This document shows, in pieces, positions 7,800 to 13,779 of a stretch of DNA of 18,335 nt. The DNA lies in contig WLHW01000016.1 in NCBI GenBank assembly GCA_009702525.1, positions 1 through 18,335 on the forward strand, given 5' to 3'. Numbering within the stretch: position 1 is the first letter of the stretch; each line of letters starts with the position of its first letter. Under the pieces are notes generated by a model. The model did no database searches. It was given only the letters and a program-made list of their open reading frames with translations, and was not told where the DNA came from. The position numbers were made by a program, and so were the translations under genes. The stretch comes from Actinomycetota bacterium (GTDB taxonomy: Bacteria; Actinomycetota; Actinomycetes; Nanopelagicales; Nanopelagicaceae).

Positions 7800-8156
7800 T
7801 TAATTGAATGAGTCGCCGCACGCGCATGAGCCGCCAGCGTTGGGATTATCGATAGTGAATCCCTGCTTCTCAATCGTATCGACGAAATCAATTGATGCGC
7901 CCATTAAATATGGATCGCTCATCTTGTCGATAATTACCTTGACGGTTCCAAACTCGTGAATTACATCGCCATCCTGGTTACGGTCATCAAAATAGAGTTG
8001 ATAACGAAGACCTGAACATCCACCTGGCTGAACTGCAACACGCAGCATTAAATCGTCGCGGCCTTCTTGGGCCAATAGCGCAGCTACCTTTGTTGCAGCG
8101 ACATCGGTTAAGCGAATCGAGGCTGTAAGTGAATCTGTAGGTGTTTCAGTTGTCAT
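7800..8156 (-). CDS. erpA: Iron-sulfur cluster insertion protein, ErpA/IscA (HesB) family
   Basis: A 118-residue A-type Fe-S carrier. The three conserved cysteines are Cys47 in GGCSG and Cys111 and Cys113 in the C-terminal CACG, the standard ligand set of the family. It would receive clusters from a scaffold and pass them to apoproteins; the nearby Rieske protein is a plausible client (inference). The M. tuberculosis equivalent by position is Rv2204c. The protein begins with a short Thr-rich leader. A good Shine-Dalgarno (AAGGAG) lies 7 nt before the ATG, unlike most neighbouring first genes. Confidence 0.92.
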   Translation of the reverse strand: MTTETPTDSLTASIRLTDVAATKVAALLAQEGRDDLMLRVAVQPGGCSGLRYQLYFDDRNQDGDVIHEFGTVKVIIDKMSDPYLMGASIDFVDTIEKQGFTIDNPNAGGSCACGDSFN

Positions 8157-8163
8157 CAGAGCT

Positions 8164-8190
8164 CTCCTTGGACTAGATGGGTCAAGCCTA
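8164..8190 (-). promoter_or_regulatory. erpA ribosome site and possible -10 box
   Basis: AAGGAG (complement of 8164-8169) sits 7 nt before the erpA ATG and fixes that start. TAGGCT (complement of 8185-8190) could be the -10 box and would give a leader of about 22 nt. The ribosome site is firm; the promoter is tentative. Confidence 0.5.
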
Positions 8191-8238
8191 CCTGCTCTCC
8201 CAACCAGTCTGCGACCGCAACAAGCATTGAAAAACTAA

Positions 8239-8244
8239 TATAGT
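8239..8244 (+). promoter_or_regulatory. Candidate -10 box of a leaderless DUF3043-gene promoter
   Basis: TATAGT is a near-consensus -10 ending 7 nt before the ATG at 8252. No Shine-Dalgarno is present, so the mRNA is probably leaderless. The 95-nt region back to erpA is a divergent promoter zone. Confidence 0.5.
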
Positions 8245-8251
8245 TATCGCC

Positions 8252-8782
8252 ATGACATCTGCTACTTCAGGTAAGGGCCGACCTACCCCAAAGCGTAAGG
8301 ACTCCGAGTCCAAGCGCATAGTCTCTTCACTCGCCCCTGTGGTGACTAAGGACCAAAAACGAGCAGCGAAGTTGGCAGCTCGCACTGACCGCATTGCGTC
8401 TCGTACCGCTTACTTACGTGGGGATGAAAATGCGCTACCGGCTCGCGATCGTGGTGCTGAACGACGTTTTGTACGTACCTTTGTAGATTCTCGTCGTTCA
8501 ATTGGCGAATACTTTTTACCCATAATTTTCGTAGTTTTAATTCTTACCATGATTCCTGTGGCAGCGGTGCAATTTTCAGCGATCGCATTAATGTACTTGG
8601 TACTAGTTGCCGCGGTTGTCGATGGTATTTTCTTGGGCCGCAAAATACGTTCGCGAGTAAGTGAAAAATTCCCCGCTTCCTCGACAAAAGGTTTAGGAAT
8701 GTATGCCTGGTTGCGTTCTACCCAGATGCGTCGGTTACGTGCACCTAAGCCTCAAGCTAAAGTGGGCGATACAGTAAATTAA
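8252..8782 (+). CDS. DUF3043 family membrane protein
   Basis: A 176-residue protein of unknown function restricted, to my knowledge, to Actinobacteria (M. tuberculosis Rv2206 is the positional relative). The N-terminal half (1-85) is very basic and polar, opening with a KGRPTPKRK-like segment and later showing LPARDRG and RRFVRTFVDSRRS, which are hallmarks of the family. Two hydrophobic helices follow (about 88-108 and 111-132), then a basic C-terminal tail. The layout suggests a cytoplasmic basic domain anchored by a helical hairpin. Its stop TAA lies in a TTAA palindrome shared with the opposite gene and also in the stem of its probable terminator. Confidence 0.85.
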   Translation: MTSATSGKGRPTPKRKDSESKRIVSSLAPVVTKDQKRAAKLAARTDRIASRTAYLRGDENALPARDRGAERRFVRTFVDSRRSIGEYFLPIIFVVLILTMIPVAAVQFSAIALMYLVLVAAVVDGIFLGRKIRSRVSEKFPASSTKGLGMYAWLRSTQMRRLRAPKPQAKVGDTVN

Positions 8783-9780
8783 GCCCGAGGGTTGGGGCTT
8801 ATGTTTTTCGCTGGATCTTTTTCTGGCAACATTCCAAGGGCGTTATCTATTGCACGCATGATTGATGCATCCAACTTTACGCCAGCGGCCTTCACATTTT
8901 CTTTAACTTGAGATGGTTTCGTTGCACCCATAATTGCAGCTGAGACATTTGGATTTTGTAAAACCCAAGCGATTGACAGCTGAGACATGGTAAGTCCAGC
9001 CTCTTCGGCGATTGGCTTGAGTTTTTGCACGGCGGTTAAAACCTCTTCGGTTAACCATCTAGAAATCATTCCAGCACCACTCTTTTTATCGGTGGCACGG
9101 GAACCAGCTGGGGCTTTCTTGCCAGGCAAGTATTTTCCAGTCAAAACTCCTTGAGCAATAGGAGACCAAACAATCTGGCCGATCCCCTCTTTGATGGAGA
9201 GTGGAACAACCTCTGCTTCAATGACGCGCCATAGCGCTGAGTACTGTGGCTGGCTAGAGACGAAACGGTTGTAGCCCTTGGCATCTTGAATTTTTAAGCC
9301 AGCAGCGATCTGTGGCGCAGTCCATTCAGAGAAACCAACATAATGTACTTTTCCAGAGTGGACTAAATCATCGAGTGCACTGAGGGTTTCTTCTAGCGGT
9401 GTTTCAAAATCAAATCGGTGCAACTGATAGAGATCAATATGATCAGTCTGTAAACGCTTTAAAGAAGCATTGCAGGATTCGATAATGTGTTTACGGGAAA
9501 GACCACGATCATTTTTCCCAGTACCCGTTGGCCAATACACCTTAGTGAAAAGTTCATAGGACTCTCGTCGAACGCCCTTCAAAGCTTTACCAAGTACAAC
9601 CTCGGCTCGAGTGCCTGCATATACGTCAGCGGTATCAAAGGTTGTTATGCCAACATCTAACGCGGTCTTCACGCAGCGCATCGCTGCATCAGCTTCTACT
9701 TGGGAACCATGGGTTATCCAGTTTCCGTAAGCGATTTCAGATACATACATGCCTGTGCTGCCAAGACGTCTATATTCCAT
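8779..9780 (-). CDS. Aldo/keto reductase (Kv-beta-like subgroup)
   Basis: A 333-residue NADPH-dependent oxidoreductase with a TIM-barrel fold. The catalytic tetrad is visible as Asp49 and Tyr54 (in FDTADVY), Lys80 (in LFTKVY) and His121 (in YQLHRFD). The C-terminal segment with IMGATKPSQV is the NADP-phosphate binding region. The patterns LGSTGMYVSEIAYG and VYAGTRAEVVLGKAL place it in the potassium-channel-beta/YghZ-like branch. The substrate is unknown; small aldehydes such as glyceraldehyde or methylglyoxal are typical for this branch. It is a single-gene unit, divergent from the B12 operon. Its C-terminus encodes the terminator of the opposite gene. Confidence 0.92.
   Translation of the reverse strand: MEYRRLGSTGMYVSEIAYGNWITHGSQVEADAAMRCVKTALDVGITTFDTADVYAGTRAEVVLGKALKGVRRESYELFTKVYWPTGTGKNDRGLSRKHIIESCNASLKRLQTDHIDLYQLHRFDFETPLEETLSALDDLVHSGKVHYVGFSEWTAPQIAAGLKIQDAKGYNRFVSSQPQYSALWRVIEAEVVPLSIKEGIGQIVWSPIAQGVLTGKYLPGKKAPAGSRATDKKSGAGMISRWLTEEVLTAVQKLKPIAEEAGLTMSQLSIAWVLQNPNVSAAIMGATKPSQVKENVKAAGVKLDASIMRAIDNALGMLPEKDPAKNISPNPRA
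8780..8808 (+). terminator. Intrinsic terminator of the DUF3043 gene, inside the convergent aldo/keto reductase gene
   Basis: TAAGCCC (8780-8786) pairs perfectly with GGGCTTA (8795-8801) around an 8-nt loop, followed by TG and five T residues (8804-8808). The DUF3043 stop codon is part of the left arm. On the - strand the same hairpin is followed by ATTTA, so weak bidirectional use is possible. Confidence 0.75.
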
Positions 9781-9786
9781 GGTTAA

Positions 9787-9792
9787 ACCTTA
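9787..9792 (-). promoter_or_regulatory. Candidate -10 box of the aldo/keto reductase promoter
   Basis: TAAGGT fits TANNNT and ends 6 nt before the ATG. The AAGG inside it could instead act as a weak ribosome site. The palindrome GGTTAAACC (9781-9789) covers the spacer and may be incidental. Confidence 0.35.
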
Positions 9793-9824
9793 AGTCCTGC
9801 GCGCCCAGTTGCCAACCGCTAGCC

Positions 9825-9855
9825 GTTGTGGTTTGGTTCACCCACAACTTAATAG
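9825..9855 (+). promoter_or_regulatory. Probable promoter of the cobalamin-transport operon with an overlapping inverted repeat
   Basis: A -35-like TTGTGG (9826-9831) is followed after 17-18 nt by TTAATA/TAATAG (9849-9855), which would start transcription close to 9862, where the riboswitch begins. The perfect 7-bp inverted repeat GTTGTGG (9825-9831) / CCACAAC (9842-9848) with a 10-nt spacer covers the -35 and the spacer, a position suited to an operator. Confidence 0.4.
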
Positions 9856-9861
9856 GTTTCT

Positions 9862-9950
9862 CATTAGGGGAAGTTCGGTGAAAATCCGACGCTGACCCGC
9901 AACCGTAATGCTCACATCAATGAGCGAAGTCGGATTACCTAATGCAGCAA
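9862..9950 (+). ncRNA. Cobalamin riboswitch aptamer
   Basis: The conserved B12-box elements occur in order: GGGGAAG, GGTGAAAATCC (9877-9887), GCTGACCCGCAACCGTAA, and the closing GTCGGATTACC. Pairings I can see are P1 CATTAGG (9862-9868) with CCTAATG (9938-9944), TCCGAC (9885-9890) with GTCGGA (9929-9934), and a small hairpin GCTCA/TGAGC (9910-9925). The aptamer is compact, with short peripheral arms. It precedes the ECF transport genes on the same strand and would repress them when adenosyl- or another cobalamin is plentiful. Class assignment within the cobalamin riboswitches needs a covariance model. Confidence 0.93.
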
Positions 9951-9964
9951 ATCAATAATGACAA

Positions 9965-9989
9965 ACACCCGCCGAGGTTTGCGGGGTGT
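9965..9989 (+). promoter_or_regulatory. First leader hairpin after the riboswitch
   Basis: ACACCCGC (9965-9972) pairs with GC-G-GGGTGT (9981-9989), with one bulged G and an 8-nt loop. It is GC-rich but has no T tract after it. It probably belongs to the riboswitch expression platform. Confidence 0.45.
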
Positions 9990-10001
9990 GGTCCTAGATA
10001 C

Positions 10002-10024
10002 AAGTGCGATTTCGGCACTTTTAT
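10002..10024 (+). terminator. Possible attenuator hairpin in the riboswitch leader
   Basis: AAGTGC (10002-10007) pairs perfectly with GCACTT (10015-10020) around a 7-nt loop and runs into TTAT, giving CTTTTAT after the stem. It resembles a short intrinsic terminator 50 nt before the first gene. The U run is short, so conditional termination is only a possibility. Confidence 0.4.
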
Positions 10025-10037
10025 ACGGAGCTACCCC

Positions 10038-10069
10038 TGTGAGACTCTTTAATTTCGAGAGGCTTCACA
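10038..10069 (+). promoter_or_regulatory. Hairpin that covers the ribosome site of the first ECF-operon gene
   Basis: TGTGA (10038-10042) pairs with TCACA (10065-10069), and CTCT (10045-10048) with AGAG (10058-10061). The only Shine-Dalgarno-like sequence before the ATG at 10073, GAGAGG (10057-10062), is mostly inside this stem. This fits a translational off-switch. Confidence 0.45.
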
Positions 10070-10072
10070 ATA

Positions 10073-10606
10073 ATGAAAGTCAAAGTTTTACTTCTTGCCT
10101 TCACTCTACTTTTCTCATCACTGTGCGTACTACCTTCTGCACAAGCAGCCTCTAAAGGTTGGCGTTATTGGGGATATTTTCAAGCTGCGCCAGGAAAAAA
10201 TATGTGGACTGCAGCGATGACTGGACCAACGGTTGATGTTGTCGATGGATCAGTTGAAGGGTGGTCATTTGTATTTAGCAGCGATGACGTTCCCTCTAAA
10301 GCCCCTTTGATAAAGCCAAATTTCAAAACACTATGTGCTGGAACTAAGGCAGATAATGACACAAAGCGAATTGGCCTTGTTATCGAATTTGGATCAGCCC
10401 TATACGCACCTAAAGGTGAGAAAGTTCAAAAGACAATAACAACGTGCGTTCGAGTCGCAAAAGAATCTCTTGGTATAGATGTCTTAGGACAAGTGGTCAA
10501 GATACGGGCTGCCTCATCTGGATTAATTTGCGCAATAAATGGGTTCCCCGCTAAAGAGTGTGGTGTCGAAATTAATACCCCCATTGCAGTGAAGGCAAAA
10601 AAGTAG
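10073..10606 (+). CDS. Secreted protein of unknown function, first gene of the B12-regulated ECF operon
   Basis: A 177-residue protein with a clear Sec signal peptide: MKVK, a hydrophobic core, and a likely cleavage after SAQA near residue 25. The mature part starts with aromatic WRYWGYF and contains VEGWSF, a TLCAGT segment and a final CAINGFPAKECG segment. Four cysteines (88, 125, 153, 163) could make two disulfides. There is no transmembrane helix or cell-wall sorting motif at the C-terminus. From memory it resembles the actinobacterial family named after Streptomyces SCO2322, found beside ECF genes; I am not certain of that name. It is the riboswitch-proximal gene, 7 nt before ecfT, so a role in cobalamin uptake such as capture at the cell surface is a reasonable inference, not a demonstrated one. 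Confidence 0.85.
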   Translation: MKVKVLLLAFTLLFSSLCVLPSAQAASKGWRYWGYFQAAPGKNMWTAAMTGPTVDVVDGSVEGWSFVFSSDDVPSKAPLIKPNFKTLCAGTKADNDTKRIGLVIEFGSALYAPKGEKVQKTITTCVRVAKESLGIDVLGQVVKIRAASSGLICAINGFPAKECGVEINTPIAVKAKK

Positions 10607-10613
10607 TCTCACG

Positions 10614-11360
10614 ATGAAGAAATTCTCGTTACACCCACTGACATGGTGGATTTGGTCCTTGGCGATTGCAATCTCAGTTGCACGCGTTAATTCACCAATC
10701 TTAGCTTTAGCGGCAGTGGGTGTAATGGGAGTGATAGTTTTCACGCAACGAGAAGATGCACCATGGAGCAAGAGTTTTATGTGGTCTCTTAAATTAGCCG
10801 TGAGTATTTTACTTATACGTACTTTTATTGGAGTTTCTATTGGTGTGCCTATCCCTGGTACAACTATTTTCACGCTACCAATTCTGCATCTGCCTCATTG
10901 GATGCCTGGCATCCGAATCGGTGGTGCTGTCACCAGCGAAAGATTAACTATGGCGTTGGCTGAGGGTGTGATTATCTGCTCGCTCCTGGTCATTTTTGGT
11001 GCGGCAGCTTCATTAACTAGCCCTCACAGATTATTACGTGTCCTGCCTCTATATGTGTATGAATTTGGTGTCACTCTAGTTATAGCAACCTCAGTTTTAC
11101 CTCAAGTCGTTACCAGCGTAGGACGCATTCGCCAGGCGCAACGTTTACGTGGACAAAAAACGCAAGGTTTCAACTCATATATACGAGTAGCAATACCGTT
11201 GCTTGAAGAGTCACTCGCTAGATCTTTAAATCTTGCTGCAGCCATGGATTCACGAGGCTATGGAATTAGTCGCTTGCGCAGCAGATATCGTCCAATCCCA
11301 TGGCACATTGGGGATTCGTCAATTGTGATCTGCGCTGTAGTTGTTTTGGCGTTGACATGA
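10614..11360 (+). CDS. ecfT: ECF transporter transmembrane coupling subunit EcfT (CbiQ family)
   Basis: A 248-residue membrane protein. The two coupling-helix motifs of the AxxxRG type are visible: A175-R179-G180 (AQRLRG) and A210-R214-G215 (AMDSRG), which by family knowledge contact the two ATPase domains. Four to six hydrophobic helices flank a central region. It links an S component to the ATPases in a vitamin importer. The gene starts 7 nt after the secreted-protein gene and overlaps ecfA as ATGA. The last helix is near the very C-terminus. Confidence 0.92.
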   Translation: MKKFSLHPLTWWIWSLAIAISVARVNSPILALAAVGVMGVIVFTQREDAPWSKSFMWSLKLAVSILLIRTFIGVSIGVPIPGTTIFTLPILHLPHWMPGIRIGGAVTSERLTMALAEGVIICSLLVIFGAAASLTSPHRLLRVLPLYVYEFGVTLVIATSVLPQVVTSVGRIRQAQRLRGQKTQGFNSYIRVAIPLLEESLARSLNLAAAMDSRGYGISRLRSRYRPIPWHIGDSSIVICAVVVLALT

Positions 11361-12964
11361 TTAAGTTTTCTAACGTCTCTTTAATCTATCCACATTCGAC
11401 AACGACGGTTCTTGAAAACCTAAATTTGGAAATTGCAGAAGGTGAGTTCGTCTTAGTTATAGGACCAACTGGTTCGGGTAAATCCTCATTGTTAAGGCTT
11501 ATTAACGGTCTTGTCCCCCACCATACTGGTGGAATTCTCGCCGGTGACGTAAGTGTCGATGGGCTCTCTACGCGTGAAGTAAAACCGGGAGGCCTTGCCC
11601 ACCTGATCGGCATTGTTGGTCAGAACCCTTTACATGGCTTTGTAGCCGACACAGTCGAAGAAGAGTTGTCCTTTTCTATGGAGGCCATGAATCTTGCGCC
11701 TGATGTCATGCGTAAGCGCATCGAAGAGGCGTTGGATCTTATGTCCCTGAATTCTTTAAGGTCACGTCAAATATCTACCCTTAGTGGTGGTGAGCAACAA
11801 AGAGTGGCGATTGCTAGCGCCCTTGTTATGCATCCCAAAGTTTTGGTACTAGATGAACCCACTAGCGCTTTAGATCCGATTGCTGCCGAAGAGGTGCTCT
11901 CGATTTTACATAGGCTTGTTCACGACTTAAGTCTGACAGTCATCATCGCCGAACATAAGCTAGAGCGAGTGATCGGTTTTGCGGATCGAATTGTTCACAT
12001 CAATGGTGATGGCCACACCAGCGTTGGTACCCCAGTTCACATAATGCAAACATCATCTATCGCCCCACCGATTGTGCATTTGGCACGGGCTCTTGGTTTA
12101 GTCGATCCTGGCTTATCTGTAAGAGATATGCGACGAATGACCGAGCCGTTGCGTGAATCTATTCCGCTTCAGGCTCCAATTTCTTCGCCTCCAAAAGTTC
12201 ATGCTGTTATTGAAATCGAAAAACTAACTATTACCTATGATGAGAAAAAGGCGCTCAATAGTGTGAGCGCAACTATCTATGACAATGAAATCGTTGCCGT
12301 GATGGGTCGAAATGGCGCGGGTAAAAGTTCTTTGCTCACAACAATTGCTGGTGTTGGTGCCCAAGCAAGTGGCACTGTACGCATTCACTCAGTCGACTCT
12401 AAATCTCTAAAGGGAAAGACACGGATGCGCACTGTTGGTTATATTCCGCAGGAGCCAAGTGATCTTCTCTATGCACAAAGTGTTGCAAAAGAGTGTTCTC
12501 AAGCCGATAACGATAATCAGATAGCTATAGGTACTACCCAGGACTTACTCAATCAATTGGTCCCAGGTATCTCAATGAATGCCCACCCGCGAGATCTTTC
12601 TGAGGGCCAACGACTTGGTTTAGCTTTGAGCGTCGTACTTTCTTCCAATCCGAAAGTTCTTATTTTGGATGAACCAACACGTGGCTTGGATTATGAGGCC
12701 AAAAAGACATTGGCACGAATTTTGATTGAATTTGCTCGGGTTTTTGATCGCGCGGTTGTTATCGCAACACACGATGTTGAACTAGTCGCTGAGCTTGCTA
12801 CGAGAGTTATCTTCCTAGCAGACGGTGACATCGTCGCAGATGGACCAACGATAGATATTCTCTTATCCTCGCCGGCTTTTGCCCCACAAGTCTCAAAGGT
12901 GATGGCGCCAGCACCTTGGCTCACGGTTCATGATGTCGTTTCAGCACTTGGTAGTTCTAATTGA
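11357..12964 (+). CDS. ecfA: ECF transporter ATPase, two ABC domains fused (EcfA-EcfA')
   Basis: A 535-residue protein with two nucleotide-binding domains. Domain 1: Walker A GPTGSGKS (36-43), signature LSGGEQQR (142-149), Walker B VLVLDEP (162-168), H-loop His200. Domain 2: Walker A GRNGAGKS (317-324), a degenerate signature LSEGQRLG (414-421), Walker B VLILDEP (434-440), H-loop His472. The asymmetric pair suggests unequal ATP sites, as in other EcfA/A' pairs. I start it at 11357, where it overlaps ecfT as ATGA and gives the normal MIKFSNVSL N-terminus; an in-frame start at 11300 would add 19 residues translated from ecfT sequence. Membrane-associated motor of the putative cobalamin importer. 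Confidence 0.94.
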   Translation: MIKFSNVSLIYPHSTTTVLENLNLEIAEGEFVLVIGPTGSGKSSLLRLINGLVPHHTGGILAGDVSVDGLSTREVKPGGLAHLIGIVGQNPLHGFVADTVEEELSFSMEAMNLAPDVMRKRIEEALDLMSLNSLRSRQISTLSGGEQQRVAIASALVMHPKVLVLDEPTSALDPIAAEEVLSILHRLVHDLSLTVIIAEHKLERVIGFADRIVHINGDGHTSVGTPVHIMQTSSIAPPIVHLARALGLVDPGLSVRDMRRMTEPLRESIPLQAPISSPPKVHAVIEIEKLTITYDEKKALNSVSATIYDNEIVAVMGRNGAGKSSLLTTIAGVGAQASGTVRIHSVDSKSLKGKTRMRTVGYIPQEPSDLLYAQSVAKECSQADNDNQIAIGTTQDLLNQLVPGISMNAHPRDLSEGQRLGLALSVVLSSNPKVLILDEPTRGLDYEAKKTLARILIEFARVFDRAVVIATHDVELVAELATRVIFLADGDIVADGPTIDILLSSPAFAPQVSKVMAPAPWLTVHDVVSALGSSN

Positions 12965-13779
12965 AAACTACACCTGATGTAATCAAGTTCTCATCACGAA
13001 ATATTTTTGTATTAGTTCTAGCTTCCAGTATTAGTGCAATGGGATTTCTATGGCCATTTTTCTATTCAGGCGACAATCTTCCCCGTACCCAAATATTTTT
13101 CTGGGTAGCACTATCTGTCGCGCTGGTGTTGGTCATACTTGAGATTTCAAACTCACGACTCGACGCCAAGTCGGTTGCACTTCTAGGAGTTCTATCAGCC
13201 CTCATCGCCGCGCTTCGCCCGCTAGGTGCCGGGGCTGTTGGTATAGAACCCATGTGGTTTCTCTTAATTCTGAGTGCCCGTGTTTTTGGAGGATCATTTG
13301 GTTTTTTATTGGGGCTCATCTCAGTATTTGTTTCAGCACTTATCACTGGGGGGCTTGGACCGTGGATGGGATATCAATTATTTGCCGCCGCATGGATAGG
13401 TCTACTTGCCGGATTTCTACCAGGACGTAAAACCCTCCGAGGTACTAAAGAAATTGCGATGCTTGCATTCTTTGCTGTTATCGCAAGTGAGCTCTTTGGA
13501 ATTTTAATGGATCTTCAGTTTTGGCCTTGGGCATTGGGTTCTCAAACCCAGTTCTCATATGTTTCGGGTGGTCCTGTTGCCACTAATCTTACAAATTTTT
13601 TAACATTCCATTTCTTGACCGCCATGGCGTGGGATCTGCCACGGGCAGTTTTCACATCGGGCCTTATTATCGTTGCAGGCAAGCCAGTATTGAGTGCTCT
13701 ACGACGCTCATACGTTCGAGCAGCTTTCCTGACTCCGATTGAATTTATCGAACATGGGATGCAACAAAAGGAAGTTTAA
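12961..13779 (+). CDS. ECF transporter substrate-binding S component, predicted cobalamin-specific
   Basis: A 272-residue integral membrane protein with about seven hydrophobic segments. The conserved-looking centre GIEPMWFLLILSARVFG and TGGLGPWMGYQL (about 94-141) is typical of actinobacterial S components that travel with a fused EcfA. It is not CbiM-like (no N-terminal metal-binding His), so cobalt transport is unlikely. Cobalamin specificity is inferred only from the operon's riboswitch; ECF-type cobalamin import has a precedent in ECF-CbrT of Lactobacillus delbrueckii. The start is TTG at 12961, overlapping the ecfA stop as TTGA. The 3' end overlaps gcvT on the other strand by 35 bp, and I see no clear terminator for this operon. 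Confidence 0.85.
   Translation: MKTTPDVIKFSSRNIFVLVLASSISAMGFLWPFFYSGDNLPRTQIFFWVALSVALVLVILEISNSRLDAKSVALLGVLSALIAALRPLGAGAVGIEPMWFLLILSARVFGGSFGFLLGLISVFVSALITGGLGPWMGYQLFAAAWIGLLAGFLPGRKTLRGTKEIAMLAFFAVIASELFGILMDLQFWPWALGSQTQFSYVSGGPVATNLTNFLTFHFLTAMAWDLPRAVFTSGLIIVAGKPVLSALRRSYVRAAFLTPIEFIEHGMQQKEV

Noticed and set aside
9958..10155. A 65-codon frame starting in the riboswitch leader whose product begins with a PIN-domain-like VVLDTSAISALLYG.
   Set aside because: It crosses three RNA hairpins, overlaps the secreted-protein gene by 83 nt in another frame, has no ribosome site and loses any PIN resemblance after about 25 residues. Chance similarity is the simpler reading.
11300..11356. 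Upstream start for ecfA at 11300.
   Set aside because: It would add 19 residues from inside ecfT; the ATGA start at 11357 gives the normal ABC-domain N-terminus.
12961..13779. Interpretation of the ECF operon as a cobalt (CbiMNQO) importer, since cobalamin riboswitches also control those.
   Set aside because: The S component lacks the N-terminal His motif of CbiM, and no CbiN-like small protein is present.
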